Source of the DNA: Bacteroidaceae bacterium
GTDB taxonomy: Bacteria; Bacteroidota; Bacteroidia; Bacteroidales; Bacteroidaceae
Length of the DNA: 64,000 nucleotides
Direction of reading: 5' to 3'
NCBI GenBank assembly: GCA_017469925.1
Contig: JAFUFK010000012.1
Coordinates: 186,001-250,000, forward strand
In this document: positions 36,278-43,383 of the stretch, one piece after another
Layout of the letters: every line of letters begins with the position of its first letter
Position numbering within the stretch: the first letter of the stretch is position 1
The notes under the pieces: generated by a model
Database searches by the model: none
Seen by the model: only the letters and a program-made list of their open reading frames with translations
Told to the model about the DNA's origin: nothing
Position numbers and translations under genes: made by a program

Positions 36278-36472
36278 TTACTCCCATTCGGAATCCCAAG
36301 TGTTGGTGTTTCCCTTGACGGCGCTTATTACCTCTCCGTCGTCTTCACCACCGTCACCGATTCCTGTGCCGTCGCTCAGACTTCCCGACGTTCCCGATAC
36401 TGCAACGAGCATGGGTTCGTCGGCATCCATGTCAACCCATCTTGTGCGGGGTGATAAGTAGATTTTCTTCAT
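36278..36472 (-). CDS. Small acidic protein (64 aa), MKKIYLSPRT type
   Basis: Begins MKKIYLSPRTRWVDMDADEP and ends in an acidic, Trp-containing tail (VKGNTNTWDSEWE), with a Gly/Asp/Ser-rich middle. Small proteins of this general look are frequent beside surface-protein genes in Prevotella and Bacteroides; their function is not known to me. No signal peptide. Sits 38 bp before the 604-aa exported protein, so likely co-transcribed. Confidence 0.65.
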   Translation of the reverse strand: MKKIYLSPRTRWVDMDADEPMLVAVSGTSGSLSDGTGIGDGGEDDGEVISAVKGNTNTWDSEWE

Positions 36473-36525
36473 TATTTTGTTTTTAATTAGTTAATTTTTA
36501 CTTGCGATATTGTTTCTCCAGATTT

Positions 36526-36837
36526 TCATACTTGGTCGCGGTGCTTGTGTACCCAGTTCTTGACGGATGACAGGCTGATGTTGTACTTGGCACACAGTTC
36601 GCACATCGACGTCTTGTTGCGCAGGTGCTCCCTGACCAGTTGACGCTGGAAGGCTTGGGTGTATCTGCGACGGGCAGGGGGCTCCAGTCCCTCGATGCCT
36701 TTCTCCTTATAGCGAAGTTCCCAGATGGTGATTCTCTTCCGTTCGATGCCCAGAAGTCTGGCCAGCGCATTCTTGGTCATGCCGTCATGCAGTAGGTCGA
36801 GGACTTTCTTCTTGTCTTTTACAGTGAATTTTCTCAT
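36526..36837 (-). CDS. Helix-turn-helix protein, IS3-OrfA-like
   Basis: 103 residues from MRKFTVKDKKKVLDLLHDGM. Two HTH units (KNALARLLGIERKRITIWEL and SMCELCAKYNISLSSVKNWV) around RRRYTQAFQRQLVREHL resemble the first reading frame of IS3-type transposases or domesticated relatives. No integrase (DDE) frame or terminal inverted repeats follow, so it is either a remnant or a stand-alone regulator of the downstream small/surface-protein genes. A longer frame to 36885 exists. Promoter candidate TACTTTTG on the minus strand at 36960-36953. Confidence 0.6.
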   Translation of the reverse strand: MRKFTVKDKKKVLDLLHDGMTKNALARLLGIERKRITIWELRYKEKGIEGLEPPARRRYTQAFQRQLVREHLRNKTSMCELCAKYNISLSSVKNWVHKHRDQV

Positions 36838-36952
36838 TACTTGAAATTGTTGGTTCTCTTTTTTATCTTGGCCTCGGAAAAACAAACCTTATTATCCGAA
36901 ATAGTGGTCCGGCACTGGTCGATACCAGGCCTTGGGGCTCGCTAAAGCGTTG

Positions 36953-36960
36953 CAAAAGTA
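36953..36960 (-). promoter_or_regulatory. Candidate -7 element TACTTTTG for the HTH/small/surface gene group
   Basis: On the minus strand TACTTTTG followed by CAACG, 116 nt before the ATG at 36837. No clear TTTG at -33, so moderate support only. Confidence 0.45.
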
Positions 36961-37186
36961 CGAAATTGTGGGGGATATATGTAATGTGTTAGGGACAATT
37001 TGTCGGGGGGGCAGGCGTTTTTATCCCTTTGTCCCCCAAACGATATTGCGAATTATTGTTGACATGTTGCAAAATCATCCTCAGTCAGGTTTCCTTTGAA
37101 ATCAATGAGTGTGGGTGCGGTCAGGGGCATACAACTGACATCTCGTAGTCTCCGTTGTTCATAAGTATCAGATTTAAAGGCGTTTA

Positions 37187-37211
37187 CCCCCCCCCCCCCC
37201 CTTTTTTTTTT
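37187..37211. repeat. Homopolymer tract: 15 C then 10 T
   Basis: C at 37187-37201 followed by T at 37202-37211. On the minus strand this is A10 then G15. The region 36886-37483 holds no confident gene; several open frames on the minus strand run into this tract, and changing its length would join different frames. The exact count may be unreliable in assembly. Confidence 0.8.
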
Positions 37212-37483
37212 GAGCGGGGGGCATATTTTACCCTCGTCGGGTTAATTCTGCCATAGCACTGGGGAGGGCTTCGGCATTGGTAGGAAAAAATTTTCGGAAG
37301 TTGTTGCCCCCCATTTGGTAATATTCTAGGGGATTCGTAACGGACATATGACGATAACGGTTGGGGCATAGGTTGTGCCCCGAAAGTGCATGGCGAATAG
37401 GGGGAGGGAGTGTCGTTCTTGTTGCAAAAATGAGTGACTGACGTCTCAATGATGTCGTGCAGTCGCTCATGGACGACCCGGTG

Positions 37484-37760
37484 AAGGTGAAGAAGACGGA
37501 AGCCTGCCCTTTATCAACTTCACGGAAGACGGCGTTGCTCCGCTGCAGATGCTCAACCCCTATGGACGACAGGAGGCAGAGACCATCGACTAGAGCGAGG
37601 GAGTACTGTGTGGGCAATCATGAGGGCTGCTATGTCACAAACATATCGGCAGGCGACTACATCCGTGTACGCAACGTCGATTTCGGTCGTACGGGTGCGC
37701 GTTCGATTATGGTACGTGTGGCGTCAGCCTTCGAGGGAAAGATTGCCGTGTCTATTGCCT
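37484..37760 (+). pseudogene. Remnant of a GH43-type arabinosidase/xylosidase: linker plus CBM6 start
   Basis: One frame reads EEDGSLPFINFTEDGVAPLQ, then LNPYGRQEAETID, stop (TAG at 37591-37593, where relatives have Trp), SEGV; a shifted frame then reads GCYVTNISAGDYIRVRNVDF and GARSIMVRVASAFEGKIAVS. Together these match the junction of a GH43 catalytic domain and a CBM6 module. At least one nonsense change and one frameshift, and both ends missing, so it is a dead fragment. Confidence 0.75.
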
Positions 37761-37764
37761 AATA

Positions 37765-38007
37765 GATAATCATGGCCAGCGCATAGGCTACCAGCGTGGA
37801 GACAAATACACTGATGAGAACATCATTGTTAATAGGAAGTATTTTAAAGAAATTACCATCCGTCTTGATGAAATAAAGTCCTTTGAACGCGAGACGTTTA
37901 CAATCTGGAAGTACACGAAATACACAGGCAATATAATCGTTCATTTAGTGAACGGGCATGGTTTCGTTCATATTATTAGTGCGGACAATCTCGCCATCAA
38001 GGAGTAA
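37765..38007 (+). pseudogene. C-terminal fragment of an unidentified protein
   Basis: About 80 open codons without a start, reading GYQRGDKYTDENIIVNRKYF and ITIRLDEIKSFERETFTIWK and ending LAIKE then TAA. The alternating strand pattern and codon use look like a real former gene (perhaps a small beta-fold/PH-like domain). It directly abuts the CBM6 remnant and lies inside the block bounded by the SDR repeats. I do not recognise the family. Confidence 0.45.
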
Positions 38008-38080
38008 GTGCTATGGGACTTGCTCAACGAGCGATTGACACAGTCGCGAGGCGGTAAGAAAAGCCCGAGGGGCTGATAAA

Positions 38081-38298
38081 ACCTGTTCCCAGTTTCCTAT
38101 TTCACAACTTTATCCGCCGCCACACAAAACGGGGCACGCAGCGCCAGAGAGCGGTAAGCAGGCGGTAGCGCCAGTCGATGACGCGGACGTGGCGACGGGC
38201 ATTGATGGAGGATACAATGTCGCGGGCCACATCCTCCGGTTTGAGCATCATGGGGTAATGAAAGTCGCCGCTCAGCAGGGCAGTGTCCACGAAGCCCG
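38081..38298. repeat. 218-bp direct repeat, right copy (3' part of the intact SDR gene)
   Basis: Matches 32213-32430 without gaps. This copy continues into the intact gene on its 5' side, so it is the likely source; 5868 bp separate the copies. Confidence 0.93.
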
Positions 38299-38809
38299 GA
38301 CGGATGTCGGTGAAACGGATATCAAGGTGTCGGGCGTGGGCTTGCTGTTCCAGGGCTTGCAGATAGACGTTCTGCATGGCCTTCGTGGCGGAGTAGGAGG
38401 GAGCAGGCCCCAACCCCTTGGTACCGGCTATGGAGGTGATGGCGGCAATGTGGCCCGTACCGCGCTGGGCAAAGTAACGATAGGCCTCGCCAATCATGCG
38501 GGTAAAGCCCAGGGCGTTGGTCTCTATGGTGCGCAGTTCGATGTCCTCTGCCAACTCGCGATTCTGTTTGCCGATGCCCGAAGCGTAGAAGAAGAGGTCC
38601 ATGCCGCCCAGCCTGTCGATGAGGCTGCGCAGTCGCACGGTGGCATCCTCCGCCGTCACGTCTATCTGCTCCGTCTCCGCCGCACCGATACTGCTCAGTA
38701 GTTCCACTCTGCGGGCTGCCACGCCCAGCGTCCACCCCTCAGCGAGCAGCAGACGTGCCACCTCGCGCCCTATGCCCGACGAGGCTCCTATAACGATTGC
38801 TCTTTTCAT
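38102..38809 (-). CDS. Short-chain dehydrogenase/reductase
   Basis: 235 residues. NAD(P)-binding GASSGIGREVARLL at the N-terminus, the structural ASGIGKQN (NNAG-like), catalytic Ser in ITSIAG and the YSATKAM (YxxxK) motif. The C-terminus has an amphipathic segment (WRYRLLTALWRCVPRFVWRR) that may touch the membrane, as in some sphinganine- or ketoreductase-like SDRs. Substrate unknown. Its last 66 codons are duplicated at 32234. Confidence 0.9.
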   Translation of the reverse strand: MKRAIVIGASSGIGREVARLLLAEGWTLGVAARRVELLSSIGAAETEQIDVTAEDATVRLRSLIDRLGGMDLFFYASGIGKQNRELAEDIELRTIETNALGFTRMIGEAYRYFAQRGTGHIAAITSIAGTKGLGPAPSYSATKAMQNVYLQALEQQAHARHLDIRFTDIRPGFVDTALLSGDFHYPMMLKPEDVARDIVSSINARRHVRVIDWRYRLLTALWRCVPRFVWRRIKL

Positions 38810-38936
38810 ATCAGGGACAAAGATACGAAATCCTTTTTAATTACGTCCTCTATCATACAGAGGTTTTACTCATTCCGCTGCAACTTTCATCCTCAATCTT
38901 ATTGCCCTTTCAGCGAAATGTCGTATATTTGCAGAC

Positions 38937-39178
38937 GGAATTGCCCTGTGCGTTCCAAGACATACTGGTAAGAACTAGCGTTCGGCTATCTTGTTCAATC
39001 CCTGAGAATGTAGGAAGTTCCAATGGAAAGAACATAAGGAGTGTAATAACTCATTAATAAGATTAGGTGAATGCTCGCGCGTAAGCGTGGGCTTTTCCAT
39101 ATCTTGAGTTATAGGCACTTCCTACAGCCTTCAGGGATAGATATAAGAAGTTCACGCTTCTTTTATACCTGAGTTTTT
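38937..39178 (+). ncRNA. Candidate structured RNA (6S-like long hairpin) with its own promoter and terminator
   Basis: TATATTTG at 38924-38931 would start a transcript near 38937. Folding by eye: TCCCTGA (38999-39005) with TCAGGGA (39131-39137); GTAGGAAGT (39010-39018) with ACTTCCTAC (39117-39125); ATAACTC with GAGTTAT (39107-39113); AAGAT with ATCTT; and an 8-bp hairpin GCTCGCGC-GTAA-GCGTGGGC around 39073-39092. A smaller CAAGA/TCTTG hairpin lies 5' (38957-38992), and a terminator-like AAGAAG/CTTCTT hairpin with later T-run lies at about 39145-39178. The long interrupted hairpin resembles 6S RNA in outline, but no family-specific motif was confirmed. The 38810-39209 gap has no gene. Confidence 0.5.
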
Positions 39179-39209
39179 GTACGTAATTAACTATAATGAA
39201 GAAAAGATT

Positions 39210-39554
39210 ATGAAAAGATTCGCATTTATGACACTGATTTTGGCTGTCGGACTGTCATTATTTATCTCATCATGTGGAAATGATGATATTGAGAAATGGT
39301 CTTATAAAGAAAGGACTTGTATTACGAATAAAACGTCTTATGACTGGCATAATGCCGCAGTACAATTCTTGGATTCAGAAGGGAAAAAGGGTAAACTTAT
39401 TGAAATAGGGGCTGTAAAGATTCGCGATTATGTTTATGTTACGATAGAAGAAGACTACTTTATTGTGACGTTCACTGATGATAAGGGGACAAGGCATGAA
39501 TCCGAGAAATACTATTCAAACCCTTATGTAGATGTTTCGTTCCTTACTAAATAG
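39210..39554 (+). CDS. Small lipoprotein of unknown function
   Basis: 114 residues from MKRFAFMTLILAVGLSLFIS with lipobox ISSC followed by GNDD. AT-rich codons unlike the neighbours at 38 and 41 kb. No domain recognised; the body predicts a small beta-sandwich. An upstream in-frame start at 39177 lies in the terminator region. Followed after 9 bp by another small exported protein, so the two look like a pair. Confidence 0.7.
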   Translation: MKRFAFMTLILAVGLSLFISSCGNDDIEKWSYKERTCITNKTSYDWHNAAVQFLDSEGKKGKLIEIGAVKIRDYVYVTIEEDYFIVTFTDDKGTRHESEKYYSNPYVDVSFLTK

Positions 39555-39563
39555 CAGGCCAAT

Positions 39564-39956
39564 ATGAAGAATCTATTTACGATAATCATCTTTCTTTTGT
39601 TCCCTATCTTCCTGTGGGCAGAGGGGGAAAGTGAGAGTGCCAAACCCACTTTCGGCGTAACGGTAGAGCGTGAAATCGCCTTTGCTATCGTCGAAGAAAT
39701 ACCATGTTCAGATGTCATCGTTGAATTGAAGTCTTCTCAATTTACTGCACTTTCAACGTGGGTAAAGGTGACAATACGGGATGCCCATACGGGAAAGAAA
39801 CTTTATAAAAAGCGTTTCAACGGTTCGTATTTATATGGATTTTCTTCAGGTGATATTGTGGTTGGCAAGGGAAACATACTGACTCAGGTCGCCATCTATA
39901 AGTTCAAGGATACTGGAAGATGGGGATTACAAATTAAAGAAAAAGGAATATATTGA
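39564..39956 (+). CDS. Small secreted protein of unknown function
   Basis: 130 residues with a signal peptide (MKNLFTIIIFLLFPIFLWAE). Predicted beta-rich (VKVTIRDAHTGKKLYKKRF). No family recognised. Probably co-transcribed with the lipoprotein at 39210; ended by the terminator at 39996. Confidence 0.65.
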   Translation: MKNLFTIIIFLLFPIFLWAEGESESAKPTFGVTVEREIAFAIVEEIPCSDVIVELKSSQFTALSTWVKVTIRDAHTGKKLYKKRFNGSYLYGFSSGDIVVGKGNILTQVAIYKFKDTGRWGLQIKEKGIY

Positions 39957-39995
39957 ACCATTATTATTGCAAAAAACGCTCAAATTCACATCCTT

Positions 39996-40026
39996 GCCCC
40001 GCCATTCCTCAAGTGGCGGGGCTTTT
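39996..40026 (+). terminator. Intrinsic terminator after the small exported proteins
   Basis: GCCCCGCCA (39996-40004) and TGGCGGGGC (40014-40022) form a 9-bp stem followed by TTTT. Confidence 0.88.
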
Positions 40027-40111
40027 CGTTCAATAATTTTTATTAAAAAACGGGCTGTTTTCACATTTGTTATATAACGAAGATTAAACAACATTAAGGT
40101 ATCTTAAAAGG

Positions 40112-40143
40112 TTTGGCGGCGTGGCGATAACTCGCTAACTTTG
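40112..40143 (+). promoter_or_regulatory. Promoter upstream of the HU gene (TTTG, 20 nt, TAACTTTG)
   Basis: TTTG at 40112-40115 and TAACTTTG at 40136-40143, 20 nt apart. It implies an unusually long leader of about 250 nt before the ATG at 40401, containing the palindrome array. Confidence 0.7.
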
Positions 40144-40245
40144 CCCCCGTGGGACGCGAAAATAGTATCGTTGAACCAAAGTGATTACGACCATGAAACA
40201 GCAACCTGCCAACCATGACGAGCCACCATACAGAGGCTGCCGATT

Positions 40246-40333
40246 CAACATAGGTATGTTGAGGGGTGCAAAATACCTATTTTGAAGCCGCAACATACCT
40301 ATTTTGAGGCCGCAAAATACCTATTTTGCAACG
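40246..40333. repeat. Array of four palindromic units at 22-23 bp spacing in the HU leader
   Basis: Units: CAACATAGGTATGTTG at 40246-40261 (7-bp arms), CAAAATACCTATTTTG at 40269-40284, CAACATACCTATTTTG at 40291-40306 and CAAAATACCTATTTTG at 40313-40328. Centres are 23, 22 and 22 bp apart. The first unit has the inverse strand sense of the others, so ATAGGTATGTTG can also pair with CAACATACCTAT 40 bp later. The gap 40027-40400 otherwise holds only the promoter. Confidence 0.9.
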
Positions 40334-40400
40334 GCACCCTCGGGACGATGAGCACAGATGTTTGTATTAACCTATTCAATAACCTTAAAATCAGAAGACT

Positions 40401-40922
40401 ATGCCTATAAAGTACAGTTTGTCTGCTCGCCCGACGAATCCGTCGGACAAGAACGCTGAAAAGCGAGTGTATCCCATGGCCCAGTACTCGGAACTGGTGG
40501 ACCTTAACGAGTTTGCCCGCCACATTCAGGCGCACGGCAGTCCCTTTACGCGCGACGTCATCACGGGTGTGCTGACCGCCGCCGTGGATTGCCTGCGCGA
40601 GCAACTGGTGGCCGGCAAGAAGGTGAACTTCGGCGAGATGGGGGCCTTCTACCTGACCCTGCGCAGCGACGGCGTGGAGGATGCCACCACGTTCGACCCC
40701 AGCGTCCACGTGAAGAACATCTATGTCCACTGGGAACGCTCGAAGTTCTTCGCCGACCTGAAGGGCGACAAGGACCTCAAGTGGGAATATACCCTGACGC
40801 GCAAGGAAATGGCCGAGGCCAAGAAGGAATCCAAGCAGGAGGCCACGGAGGCTGCCGGCGGCGGCTCGAACTCCGGCGGCGGTGGCAGCGGATGGGGCGA
40901 CCCTGGGGACATCACGGAGTAA
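40401..40922 (+). CDS. HU/IHF-type DNA-binding protein (HU-HIG)
   Basis: 173 residues. N-terminal strand MPIKYSLSARPTNPSDKNAE, helix pair ELVDLNEFARHIQAHG and beta arm region KKVNFGEMGAFYLTLRSDG match the HU-HIG domain common in Bacteroidales. The C-terminal tail is charged then Gly/Ser-rich (AAGGGSNSGGGGSGWGDPGD). Probably binds and bends DNA; the family also appears near envelope and surface gene clusters. The long leader and palindrome array upstream suggest extra control. Confidence 0.9.
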   Translation: MPIKYSLSARPTNPSDKNAEKRVYPMAQYSELVDLNEFARHIQAHGSPFTRDVITGVLTAAVDCLREQLVAGKKVNFGEMGAFYLTLRSDGVEDATTFDPSVHVKNIYVHWERSKFFADLKGDKDLKWEYTLTRKEMAEAKKESKQEATEAAGGGSNSGGGGSGWGDPGDITE

Positions 40923-40942
40923 ACTCCCATTGAACAAGAAGG

Positions 40943-40972
40943 CGAGGCACCCACGACGGATGCCTCGCTTTC
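40943..40972 (+). terminator. Terminator of the HU gene
   Basis: GCGAGGCA (40943-40950) and TGCCTCGC (40962-40969) then TTTC. The same stem sequence is found in the nifJ terminator at 52128-52157. Confidence 0.8.
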
Positions 40973-40995
40973 AGATTTCACCCCATGCAAAAATG

Positions 40996-41032
40996 AAAAA
41001 TCGCATACGGCGTATCATCCGTATGCGATTTT
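40996..41032. terminator. Bidirectional terminator between HU and MFS genes
   Basis: Stem ATCGCATACGG / CCGTATGCGAT at 41000-41010 and 41019-41029, flanked by A-run on the left and T-run on the right, so it can act on both strands. Confidence 0.85.
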
Positions 41033-41099
41033 ATGCTTGTTTAGTAGAAAATTGGAATTTATTCCTCTATTCGACGACAGTTATTTTGCATAGTCGAAT

Positions 41100-42284
41100 T
41101 CAATCGTGATAGGATAGCCGTTCATAGCAAGAGAGGAGCAGGGAGGCTGATGCAAAACAAGCACCCACAAGGCATACGCCCGTCCAACCGGCATGACTCC
41201 ATCCAATAGCTGCACAGAAGGTGCCAAGACTGCCTCCTACGAAGAGTATTGTCATAAAGATGGTGTTCACGCGATTGGTAGCCTCCGGCAACTGTCTGAG
41301 ACATCCGCTCTGATTGCTGATTTGCTGGCATTGCGCCCCAATATCGGCCAGCATGATGGCAGTGATGAGTCCGGCATAGGAATCCCCATACATCCAGGCT
41401 GTCGCCCATGCCAATAGTTGGAGGCTGCCGCCGATGACCGACATGCGGAGTATGCCGACCTTAGGCACATATTTTCCGACTCCGCTGGCAGCAATGGCAC
41501 CAATCACTCCGCAAAGTCCCAACAGGCCCACCGCATCGCTTCCTGCGTAGAACGGCGACTGAGCCAGATGGAATGCCATGCACGACCAGATAGCCAGCAT
41601 ACTTGCAAAGCCCATCGCCGGACGCAGTGAATAGAGCCGTATACGTGGGTGCGACACGAAGATTTGTCCGACGGTGCGCATCAGTCCGCGATAGGTACCG
41701 TGGAACGACAAGCTCACCTGCGGCATCATCGCCAACGTGACCACGAGTCCTGCCACCATCAGTGCGGATACAATAAAGAACATGCTGCGCCATCCCAGCC
41801 ATTCACCGACGAATCCGCTGACGGCACGGGCAGAGACAATGCCTATCATGATGCCTGACGCCACAAAACCCATATTACGCGACTTGTTCTCTTGTCGCGA
41901 GTAGAGCGTGGCCATCGGGATGAACAACTGTGGCATGATAGACGAGATGCCCAGCGTCAGCGAGGCTCCCCACAACATCCATGCACTGTCGGCACAGGCT
42001 ATTGCTATGGCTGATACGGCAGCAATGGTCATAGCCGTTACAATGATGCGCCGGGCGGAAATCATGTCTGCCAGAGGGATGACAAACAGGAGTCCCAAGG
42101 CATAGCCTGTCTGAGTGATGACCGTGATGAGGTTGGCCTGCACCTGCGTAATGCCTGTCTCACGGCAAATCAAATCCAACAAAGGCTGGTTATAGTACAG
42201 ATTGGCCACTGTGAAAGCGCCCAATGCTGCCATCATCAGCAGGATGTGGCGGGGGATGCCTTTGTCAGGAGTGAGCTTTATCAT
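41100..42284 (-). CDS. MFS transporter, drug/sugar efflux type
   Basis: 394 residues, about 12 hydrophobic segments. N-terminus ALGAFTVANLYYNQPLLDLI is typical of the AraJ/YgaY-like subgroup of drug:H+ antiporters, with the motif A-like loop IPLADMISARR. Substrate cannot be told. Ends at the bidirectional terminator. Slightly more AT-rich than core genes. Confidence 0.85.
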   Translation of the reverse strand: MIKLTPDKGIPRHILLMMAALGAFTVANLYYNQPLLDLICRETGITQVQANLITVITQTGYALGLLFVIPLADMISARRIIVTAMTIAAVSAIAIACADSAWMLWGASLTLGISSIMPQLFIPMATLYSRQENKSRNMGFVASGIMIGIVSARAVSGFVGEWLGWRSMFFIVSALMVAGLVVTLAMMPQVSLSFHGTYRGLMRTVGQIFVSHPRIRLYSLRPAMGFASMLAIWSCMAFHLAQSPFYAGSDAVGLLGLCGVIGAIAASGVGKYVPKVGILRMSVIGGSLQLLAWATAWMYGDSYAGLITAIMLADIGAQCQQISNQSGCLRQLPEATNRVNTIFMTILFVGGSLGTFCAAIGWSHAGWTGVCLVGACFASASLLLSCYERLSYHD

Positions 42285-42396
42285 GTTAACTTTCGCTGAA
42301 TTGTTCGCTTCATAAGTATCTACTGTAGAACTATAAATTGGAATTTAATTACCTGTCAAACTGTTTATTTTGTTTATTTGTCAAAGGAAACCTAAC

Positions 42397-43317
42397 TTAC
42401 CGCTTCACCTGTTCAACTTCATACCCAGAGGATCGGAGCATCTGGATGATGCCATGCTCCCCTATCAGATGGCCGGAGCCGAAGACAAACATCGTTGGCT
42501 TCTCACGCATGGCGGCTATCATTCTCGGGAGCCATTTCTCATTGCGGTCTCTATACACGCCAGTATATGGAGTCACTTTTTGAACAACATAGCTGGCAAA
42601 ACCTTCGTAATCTCCCGTCCTCCAATAGTTGTGCGTTGCCTCAAAATCCTTCACCATCTGTTGCTTGCGTCCCTCGTAGTCTTTCAGAAAGGCCATCAAG
42701 GAGTCTGCCTGTTCCTCTATGGTCTGTGGCAGTTTTTCCTGGGAATCTGCAAGGTCATTCAACTTCATCCTCTCATCGTCAAGTTGGCCCACATTCCATC
42801 CGCGTTCCTGGACTTTTTTCATAAGGTACCAGTCCATAACCCCTTTATTTCTATACTGTTTCAAAAAACGGGAGGTAAGATGGTACTGGAATGCGGCTGG
42901 AGTAATCTTCCACAAACTCTTCCAAGTCGCGTCTAAAAGATTGACGTGCATATACTCTTTGTATTTCTCTACCAGGATTGCAGCACTCTCTTCGTCTATG
43001 ACATCAAAGATGTTCTTGCCATCAGGATAATCCACCTCCTGTTGTACTTGTTTTCCATCTGGTTCACCCAAACTGAGAACCATGGTGGTAGCAGAGGGCT
43101 TCTGTTCCACATACATTTGTTGACATTGCGACTCCGCCTCCAGATATTCCGGAATGCTGTCGAGCAACGAACCAGAAAGATTGTGTATCGTGCCAAGGAT
43201 ATAAGACGGTTCTTCCAACCCATTGCCGCTGATGCGGAAAAGAAGTTGTGCGTTGGCGCTGAAAACAACAAAAAAGGAAATAACGCTAAGGATAATCTTA
43301 TTATTCATATCATTCAA
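42397..43317 (-). CDS. TraB/GumN family protein
   Basis: 306 residues with signal peptide (MNNKIILSVISFFVVFSANA after three extra residues). SYILGTIHNLSGSLLDSIPE near the N-terminus with the conserved GT.H motif, and NEKWLPRMIAAM / TMFVFGSGHLIGEHGI at the C-terminus (GxxH), together form the Tiki/TraB/GumN putative metallopeptidase fold. Exported; substrate unknown. The ATG at 43308 is an equal alternative start. Confidence 0.85.
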   Translation of the reverse strand: MNDMNNKIILSVISFFVVFSANAQLLFRISGNGLEEPSYILGTIHNLSGSLLDSIPEYLEAESQCQQMYVEQKPSATTMVLSLGEPDGKQVQQEVDYPDGKNIFDVIDEESAAILVEKYKEYMHVNLLDATWKSLWKITPAAFQYHLTSRFLKQYRNKGVMDWYLMKKVQERGWNVGQLDDERMKLNDLADSQEKLPQTIEEQADSLMAFLKDYEGRKQQMVKDFEATHNYWRTGDYEGFASYVVQKVTPYTGVYRDRNEKWLPRMIAAMREKPTMFVFGSGHLIGEHGIIQMLRSSGYEVEQVKR

Positions 43318-43383
43318 TTTCTGCTTATTAAAATCAAAAAACGCAAAATTCCGATTTATCTGTTTTTAGAATCGAGTACAAAG

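Noticed and set aside
36526-36837. Complete IS3-type insertion sequence
   Set aside because: Only an OrfA-like frame; no DDE transposase frame, terminal inverted repeats or target duplication found.
37228-37617. 129-codon minus-strand frame
   Set aside because: Its first half is antisense to the GH43/CBM6 remnant and so is a shadow; only its last 40 codons look protein-like, which is noted under the homopolymer finding.
38999-39137. Retron msr-msd element
   Set aside because: The closing helix looks like a1/a2, but no reverse transcriptase gene is nearby.
40193-40285. 30-codon frame in the HU leader
   Set aside because: It ends in the palindrome array, has no conserved feature and its last codons are repeat sequence; a leader peptide is possible but not supported.
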